A stretch of 9,497 nucleotides of DNA from a bacterium (GTDB taxonomy: Bacteria; Bacteroidota; Ignavibacteria; Kapaibacteriales; UBA2268). This document shows positions 1 to 5,260 of the stretch, piece by piece. Numbering within the stretch: position 1 is the stretch's first letter; the number at the start of each line of letters is the position of its first letter. The stretch covers positions 1 to 9,497 of the forward strand of contig JAUHXN010000094.1 of NCBI GenBank assembly GCA_030426865.1. The letters run 5' to 3'. The position numbers and the translations under genes were made by a program. The notes beneath the pieces were generated by a model. The model did no database searches and had not been told where the DNA came from. It worked only from the letters and a program-made list of their open reading frames with translations.

Positions 1-363
1 AAAAGTACTTAACGAATTATTTGCGGAAAACACCGAAGTTGGTATAACCGCCATACCATCTGGATCAATTAATGAGATTGGATTATTCATTAAAGGGTTA
101 TATGGTGAAGAATAAGAAAAGTTGCTGTCTTTTGGATCCCTCTTACCGAAGATAGGAAACTCTGTATCTAAGACTCGTGCATTAAAATCCATCATGCTAC
201 CATCAGAACTAATATTCTTTTCCTTCTCCATTCCATTGAAGCCGTAGCGGTAATCGTCTGCGGCGTTGTAGATGGCGTTAGTGCCGTACAACTTACCGTA
301 TGGGTACATATTGCTTATGTTCTTATAGTCAGCTATCACTGTTCTTACGTTTCCTAGGTGGTA
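1..363 (-). pseudogene. Rhs core C-terminal fragment, runs off the window
   Basis: An open minus-strand frame reads YHLGNVRTVIADYK, then a YPYGKLYG segment, then YRYGFNGMEKE, and later NPISLIDPDGM before leaving the window. This is the hallmark end of an Rhs/YD-repeat associated core, where the conserved barrel-closing core gives way to a variable tip. The part after PDGM would be the start of that tip. There is no start codon of its own. The frame begins right at the end of the DUF559 element and is in phase with the TAA of the nuclease gene, so only readthrough or a lost upstream core would express it. It duplicates the fragment at 854-1153 in part. I infer a displaced or orphan Rhs cassette rather than an intact toxin gene. 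The family call is firm. Whether the piece is dead cannot be decided without the sequence to the left. Confidence 0.8.
247..360 (-). repeat. Rhs core junction repeat, copy B (short form)
   Basis: This stretch matches 914-1090 in the same orientation, roughly 90 percent identical by eye in the aligned parts. It encodes HLGNVRT through AADDYR. Copy B lacks 63 bp (21 codons) present in copy A, so the reading frame is kept. Copies A and B flank the DUF559 element. Confidence 0.85.
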
Positions 364-365
364 AA

Positions 366-421
366 AATTCCCCTTTTTTAAAAAAGGGGTGGCTCCCGCT
401 ATAAGCGGGAGACGGGGTATT
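366..421 (+). repeat. Left end cassette of the DUF559 element (two hairpins)
   Basis: The outer hairpin is a perfect 20-bp palindrome at 370-389 (CCCC, six T, six A, GGGG). The inner hairpin at 393-411 has a perfect 8-bp stem CTCCCGCT/AGCGGGAG around a 3-nt loop. They are joined by a GGGGTGG overlap, and the conserved block GAGACGGGGT spans 409-418. The cassette lies directly downstream of the nuclease stop codon, so it could also act as a transcript end. Confidence 0.85.
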
Positions 422-816
422 TACATATCCACTAAATTTGTTATTATCTGATTTTTTAAATCCTGGATTACATTATCCAGATTATGCTTTACATCTAAAT
501 CAGAATATCTTATAACTGTCAAACCAAGACTTTTTAAATAGTTGTCTCTAATCTCGTCTTCTTCCAATTTTTCATTGTGGCTTACACCATCTATCTCAAT
601 TACAATCCCAAGTTTTTTAATATAAAAATCAACTATGTAATTTCCTATTATTTTCTGTCTGTCGAAGTCTAGATCAAGTATTTTCTTTCGTTTAACTTCA
701 TTCCAGAAAAGTACTTCTGATAAAACGCCCTGTTTACGAAGTTCTCTTGCTCTTTGTTTTAGTTGAGGGTTTGTAGGTAAGTTTAATATTCTTTGTTTGA
801 ATTTATAGTTGCTCAT
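421..816 (-). CDS. DUF559 (Vsr/PD-(D/E)XK-like) endonuclease-domain protein
   Basis: A 131-residue protein with the DUF559 layout: a basic helical N-terminus (about 17-30) with the usual 'LKQRARELRKQG' pattern, S33-E34 then the LFW turn, and the core strand pair GNYIVDFY (D63) and IVIEIDG (E74, D76). After this come H80, R90 and LGLTVIRYSDLDV (98-109). D63 and E74-x-D76 fit the metal site of Vsr-like nucleases, and the length is normal for the family. A cytoplasmic DNA-cleaving or nicking role is inferred from the fold; the substrate is unknown. ATG at 816 is the first good start, without a clear Shine-Dalgarno. The gene stands alone between hairpin cassettes, with no methyltransferase or mismatch-repair gene near, so a restriction or very-short-patch repair role is less likely than a role in spreading its own element. 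Confidence 0.85.
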   Translation of the reverse strand: MSNYKFKQRILNLPTNPQLKQRARELRKQGVLSEVLFWNEVKRKKILDLDFDRQKIIGNYIVDFYIKKLGIVIEIDGVSHNEKLEEDEIRDNYLKSLGLTVIRYSDLDVKHNLDNVIQDLKNQIITNLVDM

Positions 817-842
817 ATTGTTATTTTTGAATTTATTTAATG

Positions 843-906
843 AACACCCCGTCTCACGCCTTAGGCGTGATCCACCCCTCTTTCGCTACGCTTAAAGAGG
901 GGAATT
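843..906 (-). repeat. Right end cassette of the DUF559 element (two hairpins)
   Basis: The inner hairpin at 854-870 has a perfect 7-bp stem TCACGCC/GGCGTGA around TTA. The outer hairpin at 875-902 has a 9-bp stem CCCCTCTTT/AAAGAGGGG with a 10-nt loop that can form a further 2-bp GC stem. On the minus strand the order is AATTCCCC, hairpin, GGGGTGG, hairpin, GAGACGGGGT, as in the left cassette. The arms differ in sequence from the left cassette but pair just as well. Confidence 0.85.
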
Positions 907-1153
907 CCCATTGGCGGTAATCATCAGCGGCATTATAGATGGCGTTGGTGCCGTACGACTTACCGTAGGGGTACATATTGCTTATGTTCTTCACGTCAGC
1001 AAAGTATCTCCAAAACTGTATTGGACTCGAATTATAGGTCGGGTCTGGGTCTTTCACATCGCTTATCACTGTTCTTACGTTTCCTAAGTGATCTTTTATC
1101 TCAAACCTACGAAAATCTGGTATTCTTTGTTGAGTTTGGTAACTATCTCTCAT
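854..1153 (-). pseudogene. Rhs core fragment, C-terminus replaced by element sequence
   Basis: A 99-codon frame. Residues about 14-72 are Rhs core: FRRFEIKDHLGNVRTVISDVK, a 21-residue piece absent from the left copy (including SSPIQFWRYF), then YPYGKSYGTNAIYNAADDYR. After DDYR the core should continue YGFNGMEKE, as it does in the fragment at 1-363. Here it runs into the DUF559 element instead and ends QWEFPSLSVAKEGWITPKA, with the TGA inside the element's inner hairpin. The ATG overlaps the TGA of the upstream gene as ATGA, and an in-frame TAA lies two codons before it, so no longer Rhs protein exists upstream. This looks like a core remnant of a displaced tip cassette, not a working Rhs protein. 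A short translated product is possible through the ATGA coupling. Confidence 0.75.
914..1090 (-). repeat. Rhs core junction repeat, copy A (long form)
   Basis: Direct repeat of 247-360 with an extra 63 bp near the middle. It lies on the other side of the DUF559 element. See copy B. Confidence 0.85.
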
Positions 1154-1608
1154 TTTTTAATCAGAACTGAATCTGAATTTATTATCTTAATTAAATTAAT
1201 TTCAACAAATTCTACTTGTTTTGATTCTATTCCAACTTCTATATTGACTATTTGTCCAATTTCTTCTTCACAACGACAACTAATAACTGCTTTATTTGAT
1301 TCATTTAAATCATATGAATAACTAGGATCTTTGTTTGCAAAGTTAATGTATAATATTGAATCGGATATTTCAATATATTCTGGAATGTATAAATAAATCT
1401 CTTCATATAATGAGTCTTGAAAATAATAATTTTGTTTTTTCCGAATGTGATAATTTGAAAACTGAATTCCTTTTTCATTGACAAGGACTTTAATCTGAAG
1501 TAATTCTTCTTTTTGGTTTATGCTTATAATTTCAACCGCATTTAGTTTGTTTAAAAACAGAATACTTAGAATGATTAAACTTATTACTTTTAAATTATTT
1601 TTCATCAT
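1150..1608 (-). CDS. Small secreted or periplasmic protein of unknown function
   Basis: A 152-residue protein I do not recognise. Residues 3-24 form a clear signal peptide: KNNLK, then a hydrophobic run to LFLNKLNA, with probable cleavage after A24. There is no lipobox cysteine. The mature part is polar and beta-like, alternating charged and Ile/Val/Tyr residues, with a single SCRCEEE motif (C111, C113). ATG-ATG begins at 1608 and a GAGG sits about 7 nt upstream, one of the better ribosome sites in the window. The start overlaps the last codons of a degraded frame (1595-1708), and the stop overlaps the ATG of the Rhs fragment (ATGA). Wedged between Rhs-type remnants, it could be an immunity protein against an extracytoplasmic toxin, but nothing in the sequence proves this. 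It could equally be an unrelated passenger. Confidence 0.65.
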   Translation of the reverse strand: MMKNNLKVISLIILSILFLNKLNAVEIISINQKEELLQIKVLVNEKGIQFSNYHIRKKQNYYFQDSLYEEIYLYIPEYIEISDSILYINFANKDPSYSYDLNESNKAVISCRCEEEIGQIVNIEVGIESKQVEFVEINLIKIINSDSVLIKK

Positions 1609-1708
1609 GGTTTATCCTCGTTGGACTGCCTTTCTCTTTAAGATATCTATCTTGGTATTTTGTTCCTTCACCAGGTTTTTCATCAGGGTATTTTTTCCCA
1701 TCGGCTGT
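1595..1708 (-). pseudogene. 37-codon coding-like remnant, possible Rhs/toxin tip C-terminus
   Basis: Minus-strand codons from 1708 to the TAA at 1595-1597 stay open and read as protein-like sequence: TADGKKYPDEKPGEGTKY, then QDRYLKEKGSPTRINHDEK. A TGA lies directly before the first codon, so the gene's front is missing or out of frame. The end overlaps the first four codons of the secreted-protein gene (HDEK-stop over ATGATGAAAAA), as in coupled toxin-immunity or operon pairs. The family is not recognised. It could be noise, but the composition and the overlap argue for an old gene end. Confidence 0.35.
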
Positions 1709-1768
1709 TCATATTATATGGAAGTCGGGTTTTATTTAACCAAATATATCAAATCCTTATATAACAAT

Positions 1769-1797
1769 AAAAAAAAGGAGCCAATTGGCTCCTTTTT
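1769..1797 (-). terminator. Rho-independent terminator of purH (possibly bidirectional)
   Basis: A perfect palindrome GGAGCCAATTGGCTCC at 1777-1792 is flanked by A and T runs. On the minus strand it is followed by eight T residues, 25-30 bp past the purH stop. On the plus strand five T residues follow, so it may also stop transcription from the left. Confidence 0.85.
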
Positions 1798-1821
1798 AAT
1801 TTCTATTTCTCTTTACATCTA

Positions 1822-3381
1822 TTAGTGCTTGAAGTGGCGCATACCAGTGAATATCATCGCTATGTTATTATCATTAGCAGCTTTTATCACTTCGTCGTCT
1901 CTTACAGAGCCACCGGGTTGTATAACAGCTGTTGCTCCTGCCTTCACTGCTTCTAGTAGTCCATCAGCAAAAGGGAAGAACGCATCGGAAGCAACTACGC
2001 TCCCTTGTAAGTCTAGCTCCATTAGCTTCGATTTTTCTACTGCTATTCTCGATGAATCTACTCTCGACATTTGTCCAGCACCTATACCTAGAGTTCGGTC
2101 GCTCTTGCCATATACAATTGCGTTAGACTTTACGTGCTTACAAACTTTCCAGTTAAACATAAGTGCTTGCCACTCATCGTTTGTTGGCTCTCTGTCAGTA
2201 ACTACTTTCATCTCTTCGTTATTTATCAAGTCTGCATCAGTTGACTGAGAAAGCAACCCTCCTAGTACTGATTTTAGTTCATACCCTTGGGCATTTTTCA
2301 GCATATCATAGTTAAGCTTAATTAAGCGTCTGTCTTTTTTCTTAGAAAGGTGTTCTAGTGCCTCGGGAGTGAAATCTGGAGCTATAAGAACTTCTGTGAA
2401 TATACTATGTATTTTCTCTGCCATCTCTATATCTAGAGTCTTGTTCATTGCTATTATACCACCGAAAGGCGAAACTCTATCAGTAGCAAAAGCATTGTCA
2501 TAAGCCGTTACTAAGTTGCTTCCACGACCAACTCCACAAGGGTTAGTATGCTTGATTATAGATACTGTTGGTTCTTCGTCATCAGAAAATTCGTTGATTA
2601 TTCTTGCTGCCGAGTCTATGTCTATTATATTATTATACGATAGTTCTTTACCGTGTAGTTTTTCAAATATTTCAGAAATATTCCCATATAGCGCAGCCGA
2701 TTGATGTGGATTTTCACCATATCGTAGGTCTTGCTCTTTCTTGAATGAAATATTAATAGTTGGTCCTAAATCAATTTGATTGTGCTTGTTAAAATAGTTA
2801 GAAATAATTGAGTCATATCTAGCAGTATGATTGAATACTTCACCCGCCAATTGTACTCTCAATCCTTCCGATAGAGTGCTTCCGTTACTTTCTAGTTCAT
2901 TTAGAACAGTATCATATTTATCAGGATTAACGACTACTGCAGTCCATTTGTAGTTTTTAGCCGCTGCACGAAGCATAGTAGGGCCACCGATGTCAATGTT
3001 CTCTATCATCTCATCGTGTGGAGCATTTTTCTTTAGTGTTTCTTCGAATGGATATAGATTTACTACAAGCAAATCAATTGATTTCAAATTGTGTTTTTCT
3101 AGTTCGTCTATGTGATCTTGCTTACCCAAATCTGCCAATATACCTGAGTGTATTGCGGGATGCAGAGTCTTCACTCTACCGTCCATTATCTCTGGGAAAT
3201 CAGTCAATGCACTTACAGATTGTACCGGGATTCCTGCGTTAGCTATTGTTGCTTTTGTTCCACCGGTTGAGTATATATCTATATCTAGTGAATCTAATCT
3301 TCTTGCAAATTCTACTACTCCAGTCTTATCTGAGACTGATATTATTGCTCTTTCTATTTTATGTGTTGAGGGGGTTTTCAT
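1822..3381 (-). CDS. purH: Bifunctional AICAR formyltransferase / IMP cyclohydrolase
   Basis: PurH catalyses the last two steps of de novo IMP synthesis in the cytoplasm: formylation of AICAR by 10-formyl-tetrahydrofolate, then ring closure of FAICAR. The 519 residues match the full family length. The N-terminal cyclohydrolase domain (about 1-200) has SDKTG (17-21), STGGT (38-42) and DGRVKTLHP (67-75). The C-terminal transformylase has RYGENPHQ (220-227), the catalytic Lys-His pair in IKHTNPCG (K277, H278), SDAFFPFADG (465-474), GGSVRD (490-495) and the standard C-terminus TGMRHFKH. All key residues are present. It stands alone, without other pur genes, bounded by its own terminator and a likely own promoter about 35 bp upstream. 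The start at 3381 gives the normal N-terminus before AIISVSDKTG. Confidence 0.98.
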   Translation of the reverse strand: MKTPSTHKIERAIISVSDKTGVVEFARRLDSLDIDIYSTGGTKATIANAGIPVQSVSALTDFPEIMDGRVKTLHPAIHSGILADLGKQDHIDELEKHNLKSIDLLVVNLYPFEETLKKNAPHDEMIENIDIGGPTMLRAAAKNYKWTAVVVNPDKYDTVLNELESNGSTLSEGLRVQLAGEVFNHTARYDSIISNYFNKHNQIDLGPTINISFKKEQDLRYGENPHQSAALYGNISEIFEKLHGKELSYNNIIDIDSAARIINEFSDDEEPTVSIIKHTNPCGVGRGSNLVTAYDNAFATDRVSPFGGIIAMNKTLDIEMAEKIHSIFTEVLIAPDFTPEALEHLSKKKDRRLIKLNYDMLKNAQGYELKSVLGGLLSQSTDADLINNEEMKVVTDREPTNDEWQALMFNWKVCKHVKSNAIVYGKSDRTLGIGAGQMSRVDSSRIAVEKSKLMELDLQGSVVASDAFFPFADGLLEAVKAGATAVIQPGGSVRDDEVIKAANDNNIAMIFTGMRHFKH

Positions 3382-3414
3382 TTATCTTTTTGTTTTATTT
3401 TGAATTAGTTACTA

Positions 3415-3422
3415 CAAAATTA
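3415..3422 (-). promoter_or_regulatory. Candidate Bacteroidota-type -7 box for purH
   Basis: The minus strand reads TAATTTTG, an exact TAnnTTTG, about 34 bp before the purH ATG. This would give a leader of under 30 nt, too short for a riboswitch. I do not see a matching -33 TTG at normal spacing, so this is weak. Confidence 0.35.
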
Positions 3423-3544
3423 ATAAAATAATAGACTCTTATCATTACCTTTCTACAATTGAGTTATACACAGTCAATTTATGATGCAATAAAAGTGATA
3501 ATCGACTTGTAATAGCGGCTAATTCGGAATAAACTGCAATATCA

Positions 3545-3574
3545 TTGATTTTATTCGTTCTAAGTAAGTATAAC
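3545..3574 (+). promoter_or_regulatory. Candidate promoter of the csbD-like gene
   Basis: TTGATT at 3545-3550 and TATAAC at 3569-3574 are separated by 18 bp, placing a transcript start about 25 bp before the gene. This is by eye only. The 225-bp gap between purH and csbD (3382-3606) holds nothing else I can identify. Confidence 0.3.
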
Positions 3575-3606
3575 AAGTTTGTTTAATTATATGATGGAGT
3601 GTTAAT

Positions 3607-3804
3607 ATGGATAACTTAGAGATTAAAGGAAACTGGAACGAAATCAAAGGAAAGTTGAAACAAGATTTTGCAGAACTAACAGATAATGATTTGACTTATG
3701 CTGAAGGAAAAGAGGATGAGTTATTAGGTAAAATACAGCAAAAACTCGGTAAAACTAAAGAAGAAATTAAGCAAAAAATTGCTAGTTATACTAGAAGTAT
3801 TTAA
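3607..3804 (+). CDS. CsbD-family stress protein
   Basis: A 65-residue hydrophilic protein with the CsbD signature. It starts with IKGNWNEIKGKLKQDFAELTDNDL (about 6-29), followed by AEGKEDELLGKIQQKLGKTKEEIKQKI, two amphipathic helices rich in Lys and Glu with the regular Gly-Lys spacing of the family. CsbD-like proteins accumulate under general stress or stationary phase in many bacteria, and their molecular role is unknown. A GGAG at 3596-3599 lies 7 nt before the ATG, a clear ribosome site. The gene is monocistronic: a strong terminator follows within about 12 bp. The length is normal for the family. Function beyond stress association cannot be inferred. Confidence 0.92.
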   Translation: MDNLEIKGNWNEIKGKLKQDFAELTDNDLTYAEGKEDELLGKIQQKLGKTKEEIKQKIASYTRSI

Positions 3805-3815
3805 AACACAAAATT

Positions 3816-3844
3816 AAAGCACCTTTTTTTAAGGTGCTTTTTTT
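3816..3844 (+). terminator. Rho-independent terminator after the csbD-like gene
   Basis: A perfect 10-bp stem AAAGCACCTT (3816-3825) / AAGGTGCTTT (3831-3840) with a T5 loop, followed by further T residues to 3844. It begins 11 bp after the stop codon. Confidence 0.9.
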
Positions 3845-3851
3845 ATATTTG
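3844..3851 (+). promoter_or_regulatory. Candidate -7 box for the SdpI-family gene
   Basis: TATATTTG is an exact TAnnTTTG, 26 bp before the ATG at 3878 and directly after the csbD terminator. The -33 position falls inside the terminator hairpin and shows no clear TTTG, so this is a tentative call. Confidence 0.35.
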
Positions 3852-3877
3852 AATATTACAATTAATAATGTAGAAAT

Positions 3878-4234
3878 ATGATTTTTGATAACCCTTTATT
3901 CATTATACCAATCCTTACTGGTCCATTAGTTATTATTATAATGCTAATTACATTGAAGTATCCTCCTAAGAAGGTAAATTCACTCTATGGTTACCGTACA
4001 AAGCGATCAATGGTTAGCCAAGAAGCATGGGATTTTGCACAGCCATATTCAGGTAAACTGATGATTAGGTATATGATTATATATACACTTACAGCTTCTT
4101 TAGCAGTGCCTATGAAAGATCTAAATATGATAGTTGGGGTATTTCTTTCAATTCTTACTATGATATTATTTATGGCAATACCAATTATCAAAACTGAGAA
4201 AGAGCTAAAAGCGAGATTTGAGAATAGAAACTGA
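3878..4234 (+). CDS. SdpI-family integral membrane protein
   Basis: A 118-residue protein with three predicted membrane helices (about 7-27, 62-78, 83-105). The diagnostic loop after helix 1 reads LYGYRTKRSM with QEAWDFAQPYSGK (residues 36-60). This loop defines the SdpI/YhfL family, named for the Bacillus immunity protein against the SdpC killing peptide. Stand-alone short members are common outside Bacillus and their role is mostly untested. No SdpC-like toxin gene, and none of the ArsR-type regulators usual beside sdpI, is in the window. ATG at 3878 gives a short hydrophobic N-terminus as expected; the Shine-Dalgarno is poor. The last 30 bp overlap the end of the convergent SGNH gene. The family call is strong and an immunity function is only inferred. 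Confidence 0.88.
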   Translation: MIFDNPLFIIPILTGPLVIIIMLITLKYPPKKVNSLYGYRTKRSMVSQEAWDFAQPYSGKLMIRYMIIYTLTASLAVPMKDLNMIVGVFLSILTMILFMAIPIIKTEKELKARFENRN

Positions 4235-5257
4235 GTCTTGTTCGATCTTTTGAATTAATTTCTTAGAAAGAAACTCACCGATATCTTTATGCATTTCCTG
4301 ATTCCAATGCCCATTAGTCTTTGTAACCTTCCAATAATATGGATCTTTTCCAAGTTTACGAAGAGAGTCCATGAACTTACTAGTATCCCAATTAGTTATA
4401 CCAAGTCTATTAACTTCATCTTCAAAAGCTTTATAAAATGGTATATAGTCCCGATTGATGATTATCACGTTACTATCTAAATGACTCAAGATTTTATTTA
4501 CCATAGGTAGTGGCTTGTAGTTAGGGTCTGGTGTGAAGGACTTTTTCTTAGGTACAAACCAATCATAGACTTTCCCAAATAAAATAGAAGGTACAGGGTG
4601 TTTGTCAGTTGTATGCTTAGCGTTTTTTAACATGTTTAATAAAATCGATTTTGCTAACATATCTTGAACGAAAATATATCGTTCTATTTCTTTTCTATCA
4701 AATTCGATTGAAGCTATAAGTGAATCATTTTCCTCTTTTGCATACGGGTAAAGAGGAGATAACTTTTCTAAATGAAGGTCTCCGTTTGATACAAAGTAGA
4801 GTACTAACGCAGGATTAAATTGATCAACTAATAGCCGCTGATAAGCAAAATTATGACTGATGTTGAACCCAGCACGCCCGAAATTTAAAACATCAAATGT
4901 ATAACCTTCGAAATGTTCTTCTAGTCTTTTCTCTATAATGTTGCCAAAATAATCACGCTCGAATATCTGGAATGATTCGACAAAAGAATCTCCTACTAAA
5001 GCTATATTAATATGATTTTTACTAATTGTGTCAACTTCATTACCTATAAATCGACTCTGATTTGTTCTAAATATTCCAAACCCTTCATTGAAAAAAACAG
5101 TCTCAATATTATTTGGTAGTCCCTTACCTATATCTTCGTAGTATTTTCCTAGAGATGCTTCTACAATTTTGGCATTATTTATAAATAATTCGCACACCAA
5201 GAGGGTAACAAATGCTGATAAAATAAAAAGGGCGATATGTTTTAAAGTTTTTGTCAA
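4205..5257 (-). CDS. SGNH/GDSL-like acyltransferase partner of MBOAT
   Basis: A 350-residue protein, probably membrane-anchored with its catalytic domain outside. Residues 5-26 are a hydrophobic anchor. Block I is VGDSFVESFQI with nucleophile S91, block II NFGRAGFN (G127, G130), block III SNGD (N158), and block V NGHWN with H317. In related AlgJ/AlgX-like and DGHWN-type proteins an Asp sits two residues before the His; here it is Asn315. The start appears to be TTG at 5257: no ATG occurs near the N-terminus, and the MBOAT stop TAA lies one codon upstream in the same frame. The pair therefore looks translationally coupled and, by analogy with AlgI/AlgJ or PatA/PatB, would transfer acyl (probably acetyl) groups from MBOAT to a surface polysaccharide. 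The substrate is unknown. It could act as an esterase instead. Confidence 0.85.
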   Translation of the reverse strand: MTKTLKHIALFILSAFVTLLVCELFINNAKIVEASLGKYYEDIGKGLPNNIETVFFNEGFGIFRTNQSRFIGNEVDTISKNHINIALVGDSFVESFQIFERDYFGNIIEKRLEEHFEGYTFDVLNFGRAGFNISHNFAYQRLLVDQFNPALVLYFVSNGDLHLEKLSPLYPYAKEENDSLIASIEFDRKEIERYIFVQDMLAKSILLNMLKNAKHTTDKHPVPSILFGKVYDWFVPKKKSFTPDPNYKPLPMVNKILSHLDSNVIIINRDYIPFYKAFEDEVNRLGITNWDTSKFMDSLRKLGKDPYYWKVTKTNGHWNQEMHKDIGEFLSKKLIQKIEQDSVSILKSRF

Positions 5258-5260
5258 ATT

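Larger units (their letters stand above)
366..906 (-). mobile_element. Compact DUF559 nuclease element with paired-hairpin inverted ends
   Basis: The unit holds one gene (DUF559, minus strand) and almost nothing else. At each end is a cassette of two hairpins, and the cassettes face each other as imperfect inverted repeats. Reading inward from either end gives AATTCCCC, a hairpin, GGGGTGG, a second hairpin, and GAGACGGGGT. The outer palindrome shares the CCCC/GGGG feet. The left cassette stops within about 3 bp of the stop codon, and the right cassette lies 37 bp upstream of the start. The unit separates two copies of an Rhs core junction, which marks it as an insertion. No target-site duplication is visible at the edges I chose, and no transposase or integrase is inside. 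I infer mobility from the ends, compactness and position. The exact edges are uncertain by several bases. Confidence 0.65.

Noticed and set aside
421..816. Restriction-modification or Vsr mismatch-repair gene
   Set aside because: No DNA methyltransferase or specificity gene is adjacent, and the compact hairpin-bounded context points elsewhere.
366..906. CRISPR array or RAYT/REP transposase locus
   Set aside because: The repeats are only two inverted cassettes without spacers, and the enclosed protein has PD-(D/E)XK residues rather than the HUH and Tyr motifs of RAYT or IS200-type transposases.
361..912. Target-site duplication flanking the DUF559 element
   Set aside because: Flanks GTAAA and CCCATTGG do not match at the chosen edges. 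Only the shared AATT, part of the ends, repeats.
854..1153. Intact stand-alone gene for a 99-residue protein
   Set aside because: It is a slice of an Rhs core with an in-frame stop just upstream and a C-terminus made of element sequence.
1520..1825. Plus-strand open frame of about 100 codons
   Set aside because: It is antisense to the secreted-protein gene and runs through the purH terminator. It lacks recognisable protein features, and the minus-strand frames explain the region better.
1829..2248. Plus-strand open frame opposite purH
   Set aside because: It is a shadow of the well-conserved purH coding sequence on the minus strand. Other open frames opposite purH, the dehydrogenase and the membrane genes were dropped for the same reason.
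3382..3606. Purine-type riboswitch or small RNA in the purH/csbD gap
   Set aside because: The gap is AT-rich without strong stems, and the likely purH leader is under 30 nt.
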